A stretch of DNA of 64,000 nucleotides from Prorocentrum cordatum (Eukaryota; Sar; Dinophyceae; Prorocentrales; Prorocentraceae): positions 476,701 to 540,700 of the forward strand of contig CAUYUJ010000925.1 in assembly GCA_963575745.1 (NCBI GenBank). The letters are read 5' to 3'. The translations under genes and the position numbers were made by a program. The notes beneath the pieces are model-generated. The model made no database searches. It was not told where the DNA came from and was given only the letters and a program-made list of their open reading frames with translations. Below, piece after piece: positions 1 through 10,923 of this stretch (its first letter is position 1; the number at the start of each line of letters is the position of its first letter).

Positions 1-1976
1 ACCTGTGCAGACGAGGCCAGGAAAACCGACTTGCCCTCGTTGAGCGGGAGGTGGTGGGCCCGCAAGTGTCGCAGCACCTCCCCGCTGGCCCCCGCGAGCT
101 GGTCCACGACCAGCCTCGCCGAGCCGACAGCTTGGAGCGAGACGTCGTCCACCAAATTGCGCAGGGTGGCAAGAGGCCGATGAGCACCAGCGGCGAGGAG
201 GCCTCCAAGAAGGGGGAGCTTCGCAACAGCCGTCGCACACGCGCAGCCCGCCAGCACTGTGCCACTGGCCCCAAAGGGGGCCGAAGCCATGCCACCTGCC
301 AGCACGATCCGCGGGGCCTGGTAGATGGCGAGGAGGCCGCGCAGCAGCTTCAGGTTGAAGCCGAAGCGTTGGGCTGGCGTCCAGAGGACGTCGTGGCGCA
401 CGTGCTCGTAGAACTTGCGGATGTCCAGGAACAGGCTGGCCACCTCGAAGTGCGGGGAGGCCATCGCGAAGCCCGCGAAGCAGTTGTGGATCCAACCCGC
501 TCTTTCGCAATCACGGCCATCGCGACCCCAGAAGAAGGGGACGCTGTGGTCTGACTCCCATCGGGCACAGCACGGCTGCCTCAGGCGAGACCACAGCCGC
601 AAGGCCAGCGGGGGCAGCGCGATGGGCCTGGTCCCTCCGTCGGCTTTAGGAACAAACACCATGAGCGTCACCTGTCCCCTGGTCGAGGAAGGCTCGTCCT
701 CGAACGCCGTGAGGATGTCGATCAGGCGAAGCTGCAGCGCCACTGGCAGCAGGAGAAGCTGGCGAGGGTGCAGGTTGTCGCAGCCCAGCCCCACCGACGG
801 GCCGTAGCGCTTGCATGCCTGCTGCAATGCCTCCAGGGTGATGGGCGGCAGCGTCCAGGATCCCACATCCCACTGGTGGGCTCCGACTCCGCTGGAGAAG
901 CCTTCCAGATGCCAGAGCCGCTGCCACGTGCGCGTGAGCTGGTCAACGGCGCCCATGCCGACGAGGGGCCTCCCTGTGTCGGCGTCCCTGACGACAGGCG
1001 TGGGAGCCGCCTTGGAGAAGCGGTGGGCCAGGCGGCCTCCTTTCTCCACCGCCGTCTGGGCCCAACTGCGCCAAGCGGCAGCTCCTTCTGCGGCATCGCG
1101 CCTCTGGGGCGCCAGGAGCCACGACTGTAGCTTGGCGATCGCCGTGGGGCAGCCCTTCGCCCCCGCGTGGAAGGCGAGGTCCCCCCGCTTCACGTCGGAC
1201 GCCCCGAGGAGGGGCGCGCTCCGAAGGCAAGCCTCCTCCTGGGTCGCCTCGTCCAGGAGCTTCGCCCTCGCCGCAGCCTGCTGCTCATGCCACCAGGAGT
1301 GGGTCGGGTGCCACCTGCTGGCCTGCTCTGCGCGAAGCCTCTGGAGGGCGACCGCCAGGCAGCTCCTCAGGCGGTGGGTCAGCATGCTGTACTTCAGCCT
1401 GGCCTCGCGCTGCACCAGCGCGCTGAAGGGCATGCGCCTGGTCTTGGGCCCTGCCGCTCGCCCAAGGTAGCGTGGCAGGTCGCCTGGCGCAATCTCGTGG
1501 ATGCCCGTGAGGGTACCCTCCGCCGCCTCGACCCACTCGCCGAAAGCAGCAGAGAGGCTGGTCGGGCACGAACCTTGAGCCCACGACCAAGCTACATCCC
1601 CCTGCGACACCTTCCCGCGCTTGCCGACAGTGAAGGCCTGGACCACGGCGTCCTCGCGGGAGCACACGCCCTTGACCTCCACCTCTGGGAACCGAGCAGG
1701 ACGGGAGGGCACCTCGACCAGGGCATCGCACCTGATGTCCTGGAGGCGCAGCAGCACTGGTGAGTGCGGGCGCAGCCCGCAGTCGTTGAGCGTGGTCGCG
1801 CAGGACACCGTGCACGTGGCCAGGTCGGACGAGGCGACGAACCAGTCATAGACGCGCTCCAGGCCCTGGGCCACGCAGGTCGCTTCAGAGGGTCCGAGCA
1901 CCTGACCGCGAACCGCTGCAGGCCAGCCCAGCTCCTGCAGGGGCTCGGGCTCCATGTTGAAATCCGCCTGGAGGAC
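1..1976 (-). CDS. LINE reverse transcriptase domain (partial, continues left of window)
   Basis: The frame is open without a stop from 1976 to 1 (about 658 codons). Fingers/palm motifs can be read in order: VFVPKADGGTRPIALPP near 660-620, the catalytic-Asp strand LFLDIRKFYEHV near 440-397, GTVLAGCACATAVA near 270, and LVDDVSLQ near 160-137, the equivalent of the YADD box with LVDD. It would copy element RNA into DNA. The stretch between the DFN motif and RT (about 1950-800) is a Trp/Arg-rich linker of the sort seen in dinoflagellate LINEs. Since no frameshift is seen over 2 kb, the RT part may be functional if the upstream TAG is an error. Confidence 0.85.
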
Positions 1977-2450
1977 CTAGGGCAAGTCGAGCGAGAATGC
2001 CACGAGGTCCGAGACCGAGGAGAAGAGGTCGAGGTTGATCCCCCGCGGGCCCAAAGAGTGCCGGACGTACCCAGCCAAGGCCAGGAGACGGAGGCCCGAC
2101 GGCGCCGTCACCTCGACGCCGATGAGGCGGTGGCGCAGGGCCGCAGGGAGCTGGCATGCTGACTCCTCGGCCTGGAGTCCAGCCCTCACCAGGATCGCGA
2201 CGCCGCCCGACGTGGCGTTCGGGCCAGGCTGGCCCGTCGCCACCGCCTCATGGAAGAAAGCGGCGTAGCCGAGGCGGCGTGCCAGCGCCCTGGCCCCAGG
2301 GAGCCGTTCCTGGGTTAGCCGCGTCTCCTGAAGGAGGACCAGCTGCGGCCAGTACTGGTGGGCGTGGAAGAAGGCCTCGAGGACCTCGACGCTCCTGTTC
2401 CAGACGTTACCGTTGCAGCCCAGGACCTCCAGGCCAGCACGCAGGGGGCA
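1977..2450 (-). pseudogene. LINE endonuclease (EEP/AP-like) domain, cut by an in-frame TAG
   Basis: The domain begins near GLEVLGCNGNVWNRS and continues with LVLLQETRL (the LQET motif holding the catalytic Glu) and GGVAILVRAG. Translation stops at 1979-1977, and the same frame resumes at once with VLQADFNMEP, the metal-binding (G/A)DFN motif. Related elements commonly read P-W-V-L-x-x-D-F-N here, so the stop probably replaces a Trp codon (TGG to TAG). The domain would nick target DNA for target-primed reverse transcription. It could be a real inactivating mutation, a sequencing error, or a stop tolerated in this copy. Confidence 0.75.
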
Positions 2451-2879
2451 AGGCCCTCGAGGGTCAGACTCAGGGGCTGGCTGTGGCCCGAGGCGAGCCT
2501 TGCCAATGCAGGCCTCCTGCGCCGTCATCCTCGCCCTCTTGTCACTTGGCACCTTGGCTTCGCTGCGCCCGTCAAGGGACTCGGCCACCCGCTCGTCAGC
2601 GGCCTCGACGGGGCGCGAAGGGGGGTGAGGGGCAACGGCCACCCGCCCGTCGGCGGCCCTCATCGCTCGCCCTCGGCCAAGTGCCGCACTCGCAGGTTCG
2701 CCCAGGCCCTGGGGACGGCATTGGGCTCCCCACTCAACTGGCACCTGCTCACTCAGGCGCCGTCTGACCCTTCTGCTGTCAACCGACCACTGGCCTGCCG
2801 AGTCGACGTCAAACCCGACGCCGACCCACAGCAACATGGCCACCAGCAGCAGTAGCCAGCGGCTGGTCGTCGAGGAGGG

Positions 2880-2921
2880 CTGTGCGTGTGTGCGTGTGTG
2901 CGTGTGTGCGTGTGTGCATGT

Positions 2922-2977
<56 letters not shown>

Positions 2978-2987
2978 GCGTGTGCGT

Positions 2988-3044
<57 letters not shown>

Positions 3045-3165
3045 TGCGTGTGCGTGTGCGTGTGCGTGTGCGCGTGTGTGTGTGTGTATATGTGTATGTG
3101 CGTGCGTGTGTGTGTGTGTGTGTGTGTATGTGCGTGTGTGTGTGTGTGTGTGTGTGTTCGCAACG
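2880..3165. repeat. (TG)n / (TGTGCG)n compound microsatellite
   Basis: About 285 bp of almost pure TG, interspersed with TGCG and TGTGCG steps. Long Val/Cys or Thr/His reading frames cross it only because of its composition. It lies immediately upstream (minus sense) of the LINE ORF. Confidence 0.97.
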
Positions 3166-3179
3166 GCCTCGGCGCCGGG

Positions 3180-4255
3180 TGGGCTAGTCTTGCCGCCCGC
3201 CCCTGCCGCCCGCCCCGTCGCTTCCTCCCGCCCTTGCGCCCCGCCCCAGCCGCGGGGCTTGGGCTCAGCCGTTGCGTCTTCCACACCCTGCCGCCTCCGG
3301 GAGGAGGCCCCTGCCCCCGCCGGTGCATCCCCTGTTCGGCTCTGCTGTGCAGGTCGGTTCGCCGGCCGTCTGCAGGATTTTGACGCCAGGCCTCACCGAC
3401 CGCCTCACCCCCTGGCTGCCACTCCACTTCTCTGAGGTGCTGGCCTTGCGCCGCGCCGCCTTTGCCTGGTTTTCAAGCCAGCCCACTCAGGACCCCGCTT
3501 CGGGCCTGTGGGTGCTTGACAGGCCACCAACGGCCTCACCGGCCTCACCGGCCGCCTCCCCCCTGGCTGCCACTCCACTTCTCTGAGGTGCTGGTCTTGC
3601 GCCGCGCCGCCCTCGCCTGGTTTTCAGGCCGGCCCACTCAGGACCCCGCTTCGGGTCCGTGGGTGCCTGGCAGGCCACCCGCGGCCTCGGCACCCCTGCC
3701 CCCCTCTTCCCGCCCGCCCCGCTGGTCTGCCTCCCCCGGGCAGGCAACCTTCGCTCGCATGGCGGCCTGCCTGACTCACGGGCCAGTCCCATCGTCGGCG
3801 GGCGTGGTGGCTTCGCCTCCGCTGCTCTGTCAATCGCCCATGACCTCGGCTCCTACCGCCCTCCCAGCTCACGTCCCTGGGGCTGGCTCGCCGCACCTGC
3901 CTCCCCGGGCGTTGCCTTGCGCCTCCTCCCCGCTCTGGCTCTCGCTTCGGGCCTGTCGTCCTGGCCGACGGCGGCGATGCGCACCCTGCACTGCACGAGC
4001 TCGAGTTACACAAGCCACCACGGCCCAGGCTGCCTCGCAGGTCACGCTTGGCCTCGGCGCCCGGCACGCCTCTGCCCCGGCCGCCCCCACACGCCCCTGC
4101 CGTCCTGGCCAGGCGGTCTGGTGTTGCCTCGGTGGCACTCGCGGGGGGCCTCGCCCGCCGCTCCAAGGCTGGCGGGCCGCCGCACGTCGCCACCCCGCCG
4201 GCTCGGGGGCGGCCTCGTCCTTGCCGTGCTCCCTGGGCGCCTCGTACAGTCGAGG
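3180..4255. repeat. GC-rich unassigned region with a 150-bp tandem duplication
   Basis: The sequence around 3397-3530 (…CTGCCACTCCACTTCTCTGA…) recurs about 150 bp later (3547-3680) with scattered differences. No convincing gene was found. Open frames in several phases look compositional, rich in Arg, Pro, Ala and Gly. Confidence 0.7.
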
Positions 4256-4257
4256 CG

Positions 4258-4400
4258 TTGACCTAAGGAACCCTAAATGAGGAACGAGGCCCCCTTTTCC
4301 CATAAGTTCAACCTCGAGTTCCTGTGGAAAACCTCAGGAAAACCCGAGGCAAACTTTGAAACAATCAAGGAACACCGAGCCCCTCCCCAACGAAAAGGGC
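4258..4400. repeat. Dispersed 'CCTAAGGAAC' repeat, copy 1
   Basis: An AT-richer patch starting GACCTAAGGAACCCTAAATG and followed by AGGAACGAGGCCCC. A near copy lies at 33510-33640, including GACCTAAGGAACGATAAAT and AGGAACGATGCCCC. It appears to be a short dispersed repeat of unknown type. The sequence 4400-5088 after it is GC-rich and shows nothing recognisable. Confidence 0.5.
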
Positions 4401-5086
4401 TCCTTCGTCAAGACCCCTACTGTAGGCCACATGCGACCTCGGCACCCTGGTCTCCCGCTGCCTGCTGCCTGCGCTCCCCTCGGTCTTCCTCGGGTTGCCT
4501 CGTGGGTCGCCCTGGCCTCGGCACCCCTGGCCACCTCGCTGTGCTGCTTCCGCCTCCAGCTCGCGCTGGACCTGCCGCTCCCCCCTGGGCGCTTGCCCTG
4601 GCGGCCACCCTGGCTGCTTCCCCCCCCCCAGCTGCTGCCCCGCCGCGGCTGCTGGCCCCAAGCCCCGGCGCCCCCCCGCCGCCGCCCGGCCACGCTCTGA
4701 GCGGGCCCGCCGGCCTCCTCTCCCTCGCGCCCGCGCCAGGCCTTCCTCCCCTCCCCCTTACGTGCATCGCGGCTTACTTCGCATTTGTGTGCCCTGCTTC
4801 TGATCTTTCCGCCAGCGCAGTCACTCTGCCTAGCCGCCGACGCGAAAAGATTGTGTGTGAGAGAGAGAGATGTGTTCGTTGGCCGTCCCCTCCATAGTCG
4901 CGCCCCCTTCCGTCCCCCCTCTCTCGGCTGCCCCCCTCCGTGAGACTCTGCCGCACAGTTTGGTCCCCTGCGGGTGAACAACCGCGTGCTCCTTGGCCGC
5001 GGCCGTGACTCTGCCGCACTCGGGCTCCTCCGGGATTCCCTGCCTGACTCCACCGCGTCACAGCGTGCGTGGTGGCGTCGCTAAAG

Positions 5087-5088
<2 letters not shown>

Positions 5089-5163
<75 letters not shown>

Positions 5164-5196
5164 TGTGCTCGTGTTCGTGTGCGTGTGCCTGTGCCA

Positions 5197-5238
<42 letters not shown>

Positions 5239-5286
5239 TTGCGTGTGCGTGTGCGTGTGCGTGTGCGTGCATGTGTGTAGGTGTGT

Positions 5287-5335
<49 letters not shown>

Positions 5336-5452
5336 TGCGTGTGTGTGTGTGTGTGTGTGGGCGTGTGCGTGTGCGTGTGCGTGTGCGTGTGCGTGCGCGT
5401 GCGCGTGCGCGTGTGCGTGCGCGCGTGTGTGTTTGTGTGTGTGTGTCTACAT
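5089..5452. repeat. Compound TG / TTCGTG / TGTGCC / TGTGCG microsatellite
   Basis: Successive blocks of (TG)n, (TTCGTG)n, (TGTGCC)n, (TGTGCG)n and (TGCG)n. The hexamer blocks look like point variants of TG that were later amplified. The stretch 5453-5960 that follows is pyrimidine- then purine-rich with no recognised gene. Confidence 0.95.
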
Positions 5453-5959
5453 GTGTGAATGCAAGCCAAACTAACCTAGATCTGAACAAAACGAAAGCTG
5501 CAGCAATCATCGCAAGGAGAGCGGGTACGGCTGATCCACTTTCTCCGCCTCCTGCCTCCTCTTCCTCCCTTCTCCTGCAGTCTCCGCCCTTCTCTTCCTG
5601 GCTCCTCTTCCTCCAGCCGAGGCTGGTCACAATACCTGCCCTCGTGCGAGCCGAAGTACCATTCCTTTTTTCAGAGCCACTCGGAGGCCGCTTCGGACAG
5701 AGCGAGCTGGGACGAACCTTCAATCTGTTAGTCTGGATCCAGGTCGGAGGAGGGCAAAAGAAAACGGAGAGGGCACGGCTGGAGAGACGAGAAGGATGAA
5801 CAGGATGAGGGAGACGCGGCTGGATGGAGGACAGGCGCGCAGTCGATTTCCTGTGTCATCTTGCAGGTTCGGCGGGCTGGAAGAGATCAGAGGAGGGGAG
5901 GGGTAGACGAGGACGGGGAGAAGCAAGAAAATCCGCCGCCCCCTGTGGTCTTGCCACAC

Positions 5960-7367
5960 GGGTGCCTGACGTGCTAAACCCCACCGTTTTTGGTCCTGGT
6001 TCTTTTCCAAAAGGGCCCCCCCTGGGGCTTCGGCCCGTCCCGCCGGCCACCCGGAAGGCTCCAGGCGGGGTGGCCCCAAAGGTTTCTCCTGCTCCAGATT
6101 GTTCCAAGATGGCCTCCAAGATTGACAAGACGGCCCAACATGGCCTCCAAGACGGCTAAGATGGCCTCCGAGTTCGCCCAGGATGGTCCAAGATAGCCTC
6201 CAAGACGGCCCGAAAGGGTCCCTGATGTCTCCAAGTCCGCCCAAGAAGCCTCCACCCACGACGGCCCAAGAGGCCCACAAGACGCCTCCAAGACGTCTCC
6301 CAGGAGGGCCCGACGAAGCCAAAATCATTGGTGTTCCTTCGGTTTTTGAAAGATGTCGGCATGTGCTTATTTTCGATATCCCAAAACGGCCCCAGAAGCC
6401 CCAAAAATCGTCCCATGGCCACCAAGGTGACCTCATGACGGCCCAGAAAGCCTACAAGACGGCCCCCAAAGGCCTCTAAGTTCCCCCAAGATGGTGCAAG
6501 ACGGTCCCCAAGACGGCCCAAGACGGTCCAAGATGGCCTCCAAGACGGCCCAAGGGGGCCCAAAATGCTTCCAAGTTCGCCGAAGAAGCCCCCAAGATGG
6601 ACCAAGACGGCCCAAGGCACCCCTAAGAAGCCTCCAAGGCGGCCTAAGGAGTCTCCGAGAGGTTCCCTGGAAGGCTGAAGAAAGCAAACTCGTTGATTTT
6701 CCGTCATCTTATCAAATTATTATTCGACCTGATTCTGGCATTTGCTTCTGCACGGCTTTCCGACGGCCGAAGGCGGCCCATGAGGCTTCAAAATCATTCT
6801 CATATGGCTCCAAAAGCCTCCACGATGAGTTCGTGACGGCCCAAAAAGCTTCAAGACGGCGCTCCAAGAGGGCCGCCAAGTCCGCCCAGGATGGTCCAAG
6901 ATGACATCCAAGACGGCCCCAGTGGATCCAAGATGGCCTCCAGGACGGCCCAAGAGGGTCCAAGATGCTTCCAAATCCGCCCGGGAAGCCTCCACGACGG
7001 CCCAAGACAGCCCAATACACCCCCAAGAGGCCTCCAAAACGGCCCTAAGTGGCCTCCAAGAGCTTTCCAGGGGAGGGCCCGAATAGGCCCATATCTTTGA
7101 GTTTCCACTGGTTTTTAAAGGAGCTTGGCTGTTGATTCTGTTCGGCCTTCCGACGGCCCAAGACGGCGCAAGAGGCCCCCCAAACGGCGCCAAGATCGCC
7201 CAAGAGGCCTCCAAGATGGTCCCATGACGGCCCGAGAGGCTCCCAAGACGGCCCCGAGAGGACCTCCCGACGACGTGACACGGGCAGGAACGCCCGAAGA
7301 CGGCCCACTGTGGAGCCCCTGCAGCCTCCAAGACGCCCAAGATCCTCTCAGAACGGCCTTGAATCAA
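5960..7367. repeat. Higher-order tandem repeat of AAGACGGCCC / AAGATGGCCTCC
   Basis: A degenerate short repeat (CCAAGATGGCCTCCAAGACG) is organised into about four larger units, each opened by an AT-rich spacer of about 80-100 bp near 5985, 6330, 6700 and 7100, so the larger period is roughly 350-395 bp. Each spacer is preceded by GAGGGCCCGA-like sequence. Minus-strand frames read as Trp/Gly/Leu-rich strings (e.g. WAVLGPSWRPSW), which is a by-product of the repeat. Related sequence recurs at 28100-28350. Confidence 0.75.
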
Positions 7368-7533
7368 GGGGCCCAAGGACACACAAATAAATACACACAA
7401 ATAAAATGATTCCCCGTATTTTTTCATATTTTCTGGGTTTTTGTTTTTCCGCCCAATTCCCATATTTTCCCATATTTTCTGGGGAGTCGACGATTAATTG
7501 TGTCTGTGTGTTTTTTTTCCCCTCCTGATTGAA
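7367..7533. repeat. 165-bp AT-rich dispersed block, copy 1 of 3
   Basis: Begins GGGGCCCAAGGACACACAAA, contains two or three ATATTTTCCC steps and TCGACGATTAATTGTGTCTG, and ends at CCTCCTG. Other copies lie at 30185-30345 and 33724-33885 in the same orientation with about 85% identity by eye. It is far more AT-rich than its surroundings. Copy edges are sharp, as expected for a small non-autonomous mobile element or a conserved non-coding exon. Confidence 0.85.
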
Positions 7534-7685
7534 CCACCCAAACAGGGCCCCCAGTCGGCTCAGAGAGACTCCTAGACGGCTTCCGACGACGTCAGGCGAG
7601 CCGGGAATGCCCTGCGACGGACAAGGAGGCCCCCAGCAGCCCCAAAGGAGCACACAACTCATATCACGAATACTACTGCTACACA

Positions 7686-7862
7686 TGTCCCAGTGGGTGC
7701 GTGCCGGAGCGCGTCCCAAAGGGTGCGCCTGTAGTATTACGTACGTGTCCCGATGGGTGCGTGCGAAGCACGTCCCTGAGGGTGCGCGTAATACACGTGT
7801 CCCAGCGGGTGCGTGCCATGGCACGTCCCGGAGGGTGCGCGTGTATGGCATGTGCAACTACT
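7686..7862. repeat. GTCCC…GGGTGCG minisatellite
   Basis: Six half-units of about 26-30 bp, each GTCCC(A/G/T)…GGGTGCG, alternating between GGGTGCGTGC and GGGTGCGCGT or GGGTGCGCCT endings. Full period is 52-59 bp. The following 7863-8840 is mixed sequence with no recognised gene. Confidence 0.8.
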
Positions 7863-8842
7863 AGGTATAGTAAGAGGTGGCTGAAGAGGCTCCCAGGAGA
7901 CCTCCTTCTCCTCTTCTTCCTCCTCCTCATCCTCGTCATCGTCCTCCTGATCCTCCGCTTCATGCTCCTCCAAGTGTTCCCCGACAGGTTTCCACTGTGG
8001 CTCGGGGAACACCTGGTCCGATAACTTATCCAAGCGCTGGACCCAAACGTTTGGCCACAGAGACACTTTTCAAAAAGGCAGGGGGCGGCGGTGATTCGCC
8101 GTAGGCGTCTTCGATTACAAGGTGGAGAGCGAGGAGGACGAGGACGAGAAAGAGAAATACGAGCAGACCGAGTGGGAGGGGAGAGGTGACAAGCTCCCAC
8201 CATGATCCTCAGGGGACGCTGCAGCTCGAAAGCGCATCCCCTTTGCTGCTCGAAGCTGCTGATGCTGCCGGTTAATCTGGGCTGCGAGCAAACCTATGCT
8301 TCCAGACCCACCACGGCGTCCTGCCCCTTCGTAGCCGAGAAGGGAAGAGGCGGTCGCGGGGTCAGGCCGGCGAGCACGACACGACGGCCGCACAGCATCT
8401 CGCTTGGCACTGCGCGCTTATCCTCTCGCTTCCAAGCTGCCCCCCGTGCAGAAGGGCCGCTCTGCGGCCCAGACCGGGAGGTGAGACGAAAGCAAGATGA
8501 GGACACATGTAAGCTCTGAAAGCCAGCGGGCTTGGACTGGAAGGTGTATCGGGCGCCGCGGCCGACAGAACGCTCCTGAGCGATTCGTCCTCATCCTCAG
8601 TCTGCTTGACGAAGCGCCAGGCGCGATCACGCGCCCCCGTGGGTGACTAGTCGGCGATTCCGAAGGGTGTGATTCGCAAAGGATGTGGTAACCCGCACCC
8701 TGGGGGGCGGCCGAGGACCTCGACAGAGTTCTCCGCCGCGCCGCGACGAGGCCCGACGAGGACAACGTGGTGCCCCCAAAGCCCCAATGGCGCCAATCGC
8801 AAACCACACCCTGGCGTAACCAAAGCCTCTGTTGTCGCCAAA

Positions 8843-8990
8843 CTAGGCTCGCGCAGATCTGGCGTCGCCGTCAGGCTGCAGGGGAGGAGCCCGCTGATCA
8901 TGGAGTTGTAGGTGAAGATGTCGGGCGTGAGCGCTAGCGCCTGCGCGGCCACCGCAAGGGGGGCCTGGCCAATCGGGAGAAGGAGGATGC
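8843..8990 (-). pseudogene. PPR-like (pentatricopeptide) half motif
   Basis: One minus frame reads LAVAAQALALTPDIFTYNSM followed by ISGLL. TPDIFTYNSMISG matches the start of a classic pentatricopeptide repeat (x-P-D-x-x-T-Y-N-x-x-I-x-G). PPR proteins bind organellar RNA and are numerous in dinoflagellates. Only about one motif is recognisable, and the frame then runs into unrelated sequence, so this is either one exon of a split gene or a fragment. Confidence 0.4.
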
Positions 8991-8993
8991 AAG

Positions 8994-9145
8994 ATGCTGC
9001 TGCTGATGGTGATGATGCTGATGGTACTGATCGTGATGATGATACTGATGATGATGATGGTGGTGATGATGATGATGATGATGATGATGATGGTAGTGGT
9101 GATGATGATGCTGATGATGCTATTGTTGTTGCTGGTAACTGCTCT
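8994..9145. repeat. (GAT)n / (TGATGA)n array, first block
   Basis: Degenerate GAT trinucleotide repeat with TGG and TGC interruptions. Poly-Asp or poly-Met frames over it are compositional. Confidence 0.95.
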
Positions 9146-9398
9146 GAGAGTGTCGAAACACTGGCAGCACCTCATCCTGGTGAAACTAGGAAGTCAAGGA
9201 ACATACAATTCAACACAATGCTGTTTGGGCCGCGTTGCCCAACACGTGTCGAATCCACGCGTCTTGCGTGCGACTTCCGCTCGCGCCTGCTTCTAGCCAC
9301 TTCCATCCAGTCGCGGCTCACCGTGTCACAAAATCTGATGAACTGGCATTCCCAGTTCCAAGGGCTGAATCTTGAAACACCCTGCCTGTCCGACACTT
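9146..9398. other. Unique spacer between two GAT arrays
   Basis: About 250 bp of non-repetitive sequence. A 74-codon minus frame (9396-9172) crosses it but resembles no family I know, so no gene is called. Confidence 0.4.
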
Positions 9399-9430
9399 CT
9401 GATGCTGATGATGATGATGATGATGATGAA

Positions 9431-9462
<32 letters not shown>

Positions 9463-9477
9463 CGGCGGTGCTGCTGC

Positions 9478-9529
<52 letters not shown>

Positions 9530-9722
9530 GATGATGCTGACGCTGGTGATGATCAAAATGATGATGACGATGATTATGATGATGGTGATGATGGCTCGGT
9601 GATGATGATGCTGATGACGATCACGATGCTGCTGCTGAGGATGCTGATGATGATGTCGAGAGGAAGATGGGGATACTGGCGATGTGGATACTGATGATGA
9701 TGCTGATGGTGACTGTTCGATG
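9399..9722. repeat. (GAT)n array, second block
   Basis: Long run of GATGAT with GCTGAT and GACGAT variants. The segment 9723-10124 after it has no recognised gene and is still enriched in GATGAT steps. Confidence 0.95.
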
Positions 9723-10124
9723 ATGACGATGGTCGGGGTTCCCATCCTGATTCCGATCATCATCAACATAATCATAGTGCTGATGGTCAGACCAGATCAG
9801 GTCAGAGCGCATGGCGTCCCCCGGGGTTCACCGATTGAATTCTGAGAGAACCACAACGCAATGCAATCAAAACTTCGAGCTTGGATACGGCCACTCGGTG
9901 CTAAGGGCAGCGAAGGCCCTGGTCATGATGATTATGGAGATGGACATGTTGTTGGACAGAATCGAGGCTCAGGGGGAAGATGACGACATAATTGATCAGT
10001 CTGGCCTTCTGCTGCCCGCTGCGGGAGCGGCTGTGCTGCCGCCATGATGATTGTGGTGCTGCTGTTGGTGATGAGTGGGTGATGGTGATGATGTTGTTGA
10101 TGCCCTTGGTGATGGAGGAATGAG

Positions 10125-10186
10125 ATGGTGATGATGATAAGGAGGAGGAGGAGGAGGAGGAGGAGGAGGAGCAGGAGGAGGAAGCA
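10125..10186. repeat. (GGA)n microsatellite
   Basis: Run of about fifteen GGA units ending in GCAGGAGGAGG. The sequence from 10187 to 10900 downstream contains no recognised gene. Confidence 0.9.
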
Positions 10187-10923
10187 TTGGCAATTCAGTT
10201 ACCTGTCTCATTGCTGATGGGAGGCTGCTCGCCTGGAACTCGAGCTGATAGCGGCTGGCAAGATCATCGGGCGTGGCAGAGGGATACCTGCGGGACCCAC
10301 GGCCTATTGAGCCTCTCGGGCCCGCTTCAGCGTTTACAGTTTAAGGCGGGTAGAAAGTTATCGCAGCATCCCCCTCACTCCCGGGCGAAGTCTAGCAGCG
10401 TGTACACTTACAAAACCTCAACGTGTATAGCTGCTGCAGGAGTAGCTCCCGCCCACCTACCCCTCCCCCGCCCACTCGTGAAACGGGCGTGCACACTGAG
10501 ACTTAAAAGAGCTATGGACTCAATTCATTCACCCAGAAGAACTCGGGCATCAGAAACACCTCCAAGAAAACCAGGCAAGGAACCAGGCGATGAGGAGGGG
10601 AGGAAGCCCCAAGGCGAACCGAAAGCACCAGGCCAGGGGAATCCAGCGGGGACGTGGCGAAAAGGACGGAAGAGGCGAGGCCTGCATCTTATAGCACGAC
10701 AATTCCCACTAGCAGCTGTCTGCACACGAGTCGTCCTGTGTCCGCACGGGCCCCACGCCTTGTCCACGGTTGCACGCAGCCCCGGCCATTCCAAGGAAAT
10801 CGCATGAAGAAGCCCTCCCCCCACCTCCCCTCCGCCCGCCCATCATGTCCGTTTGCCCGGTGGTCTAGCGCTCAGCTGCCCTCGCGCTGCCTGCTCGCGC
10901 CTGACGGCGCAATCCTTGTAAGT

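Larger units (their letters stand above)
1..2837 (-). mobile_element. LINE-type retrotransposon, 5' part of ORF2 (endonuclease + RT), runs off the left edge
   Basis: One minus-strand frame is open from an ATG at 2837-2835 to base 1, broken only by a TAG at 1979-1977. In order it encodes a hydrophobic N-terminus (MLLWVGVGF), a low-complexity linker, an AP-endonuclease-like domain (motifs LVLLQET, GGVAILVR, ADFN) and a reverse transcriptase domain (VFVPKADGGTRPI, LFLDIRKFYEHV, LVDD). Endonuclease before RT in one frame is the plan of non-LTR (LINE) ORF2. The C-terminal zinc-finger region expected for such elements lies outside the window. The start is uncertain because the frame stays open further upstream through a CA repeat. 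The single stop in about 945 codons suggests a young copy. Confidence 0.85.

Noticed and set aside
2836-3284. Cys/Val- or Thr/His-rich proteins over the TG repeats (also at 5069-5470)
   Set aside because: Direct translation of dinucleotide repeats, equally open in several frames.
5974-7463. Trp/Gly-rich minus-strand proteins (WAVLGPSWRPSW type)
   Set aside because: Produced by the AAGACGGCC repeat on the opposite strand; frames change between units and no start or splice context is consistent.
8994-9722. Poly-Asp or poly-Met proteins over GAT arrays (also 21226-21580 and 42510-43618)
   Set aside because: Trinucleotide repeat translation only.
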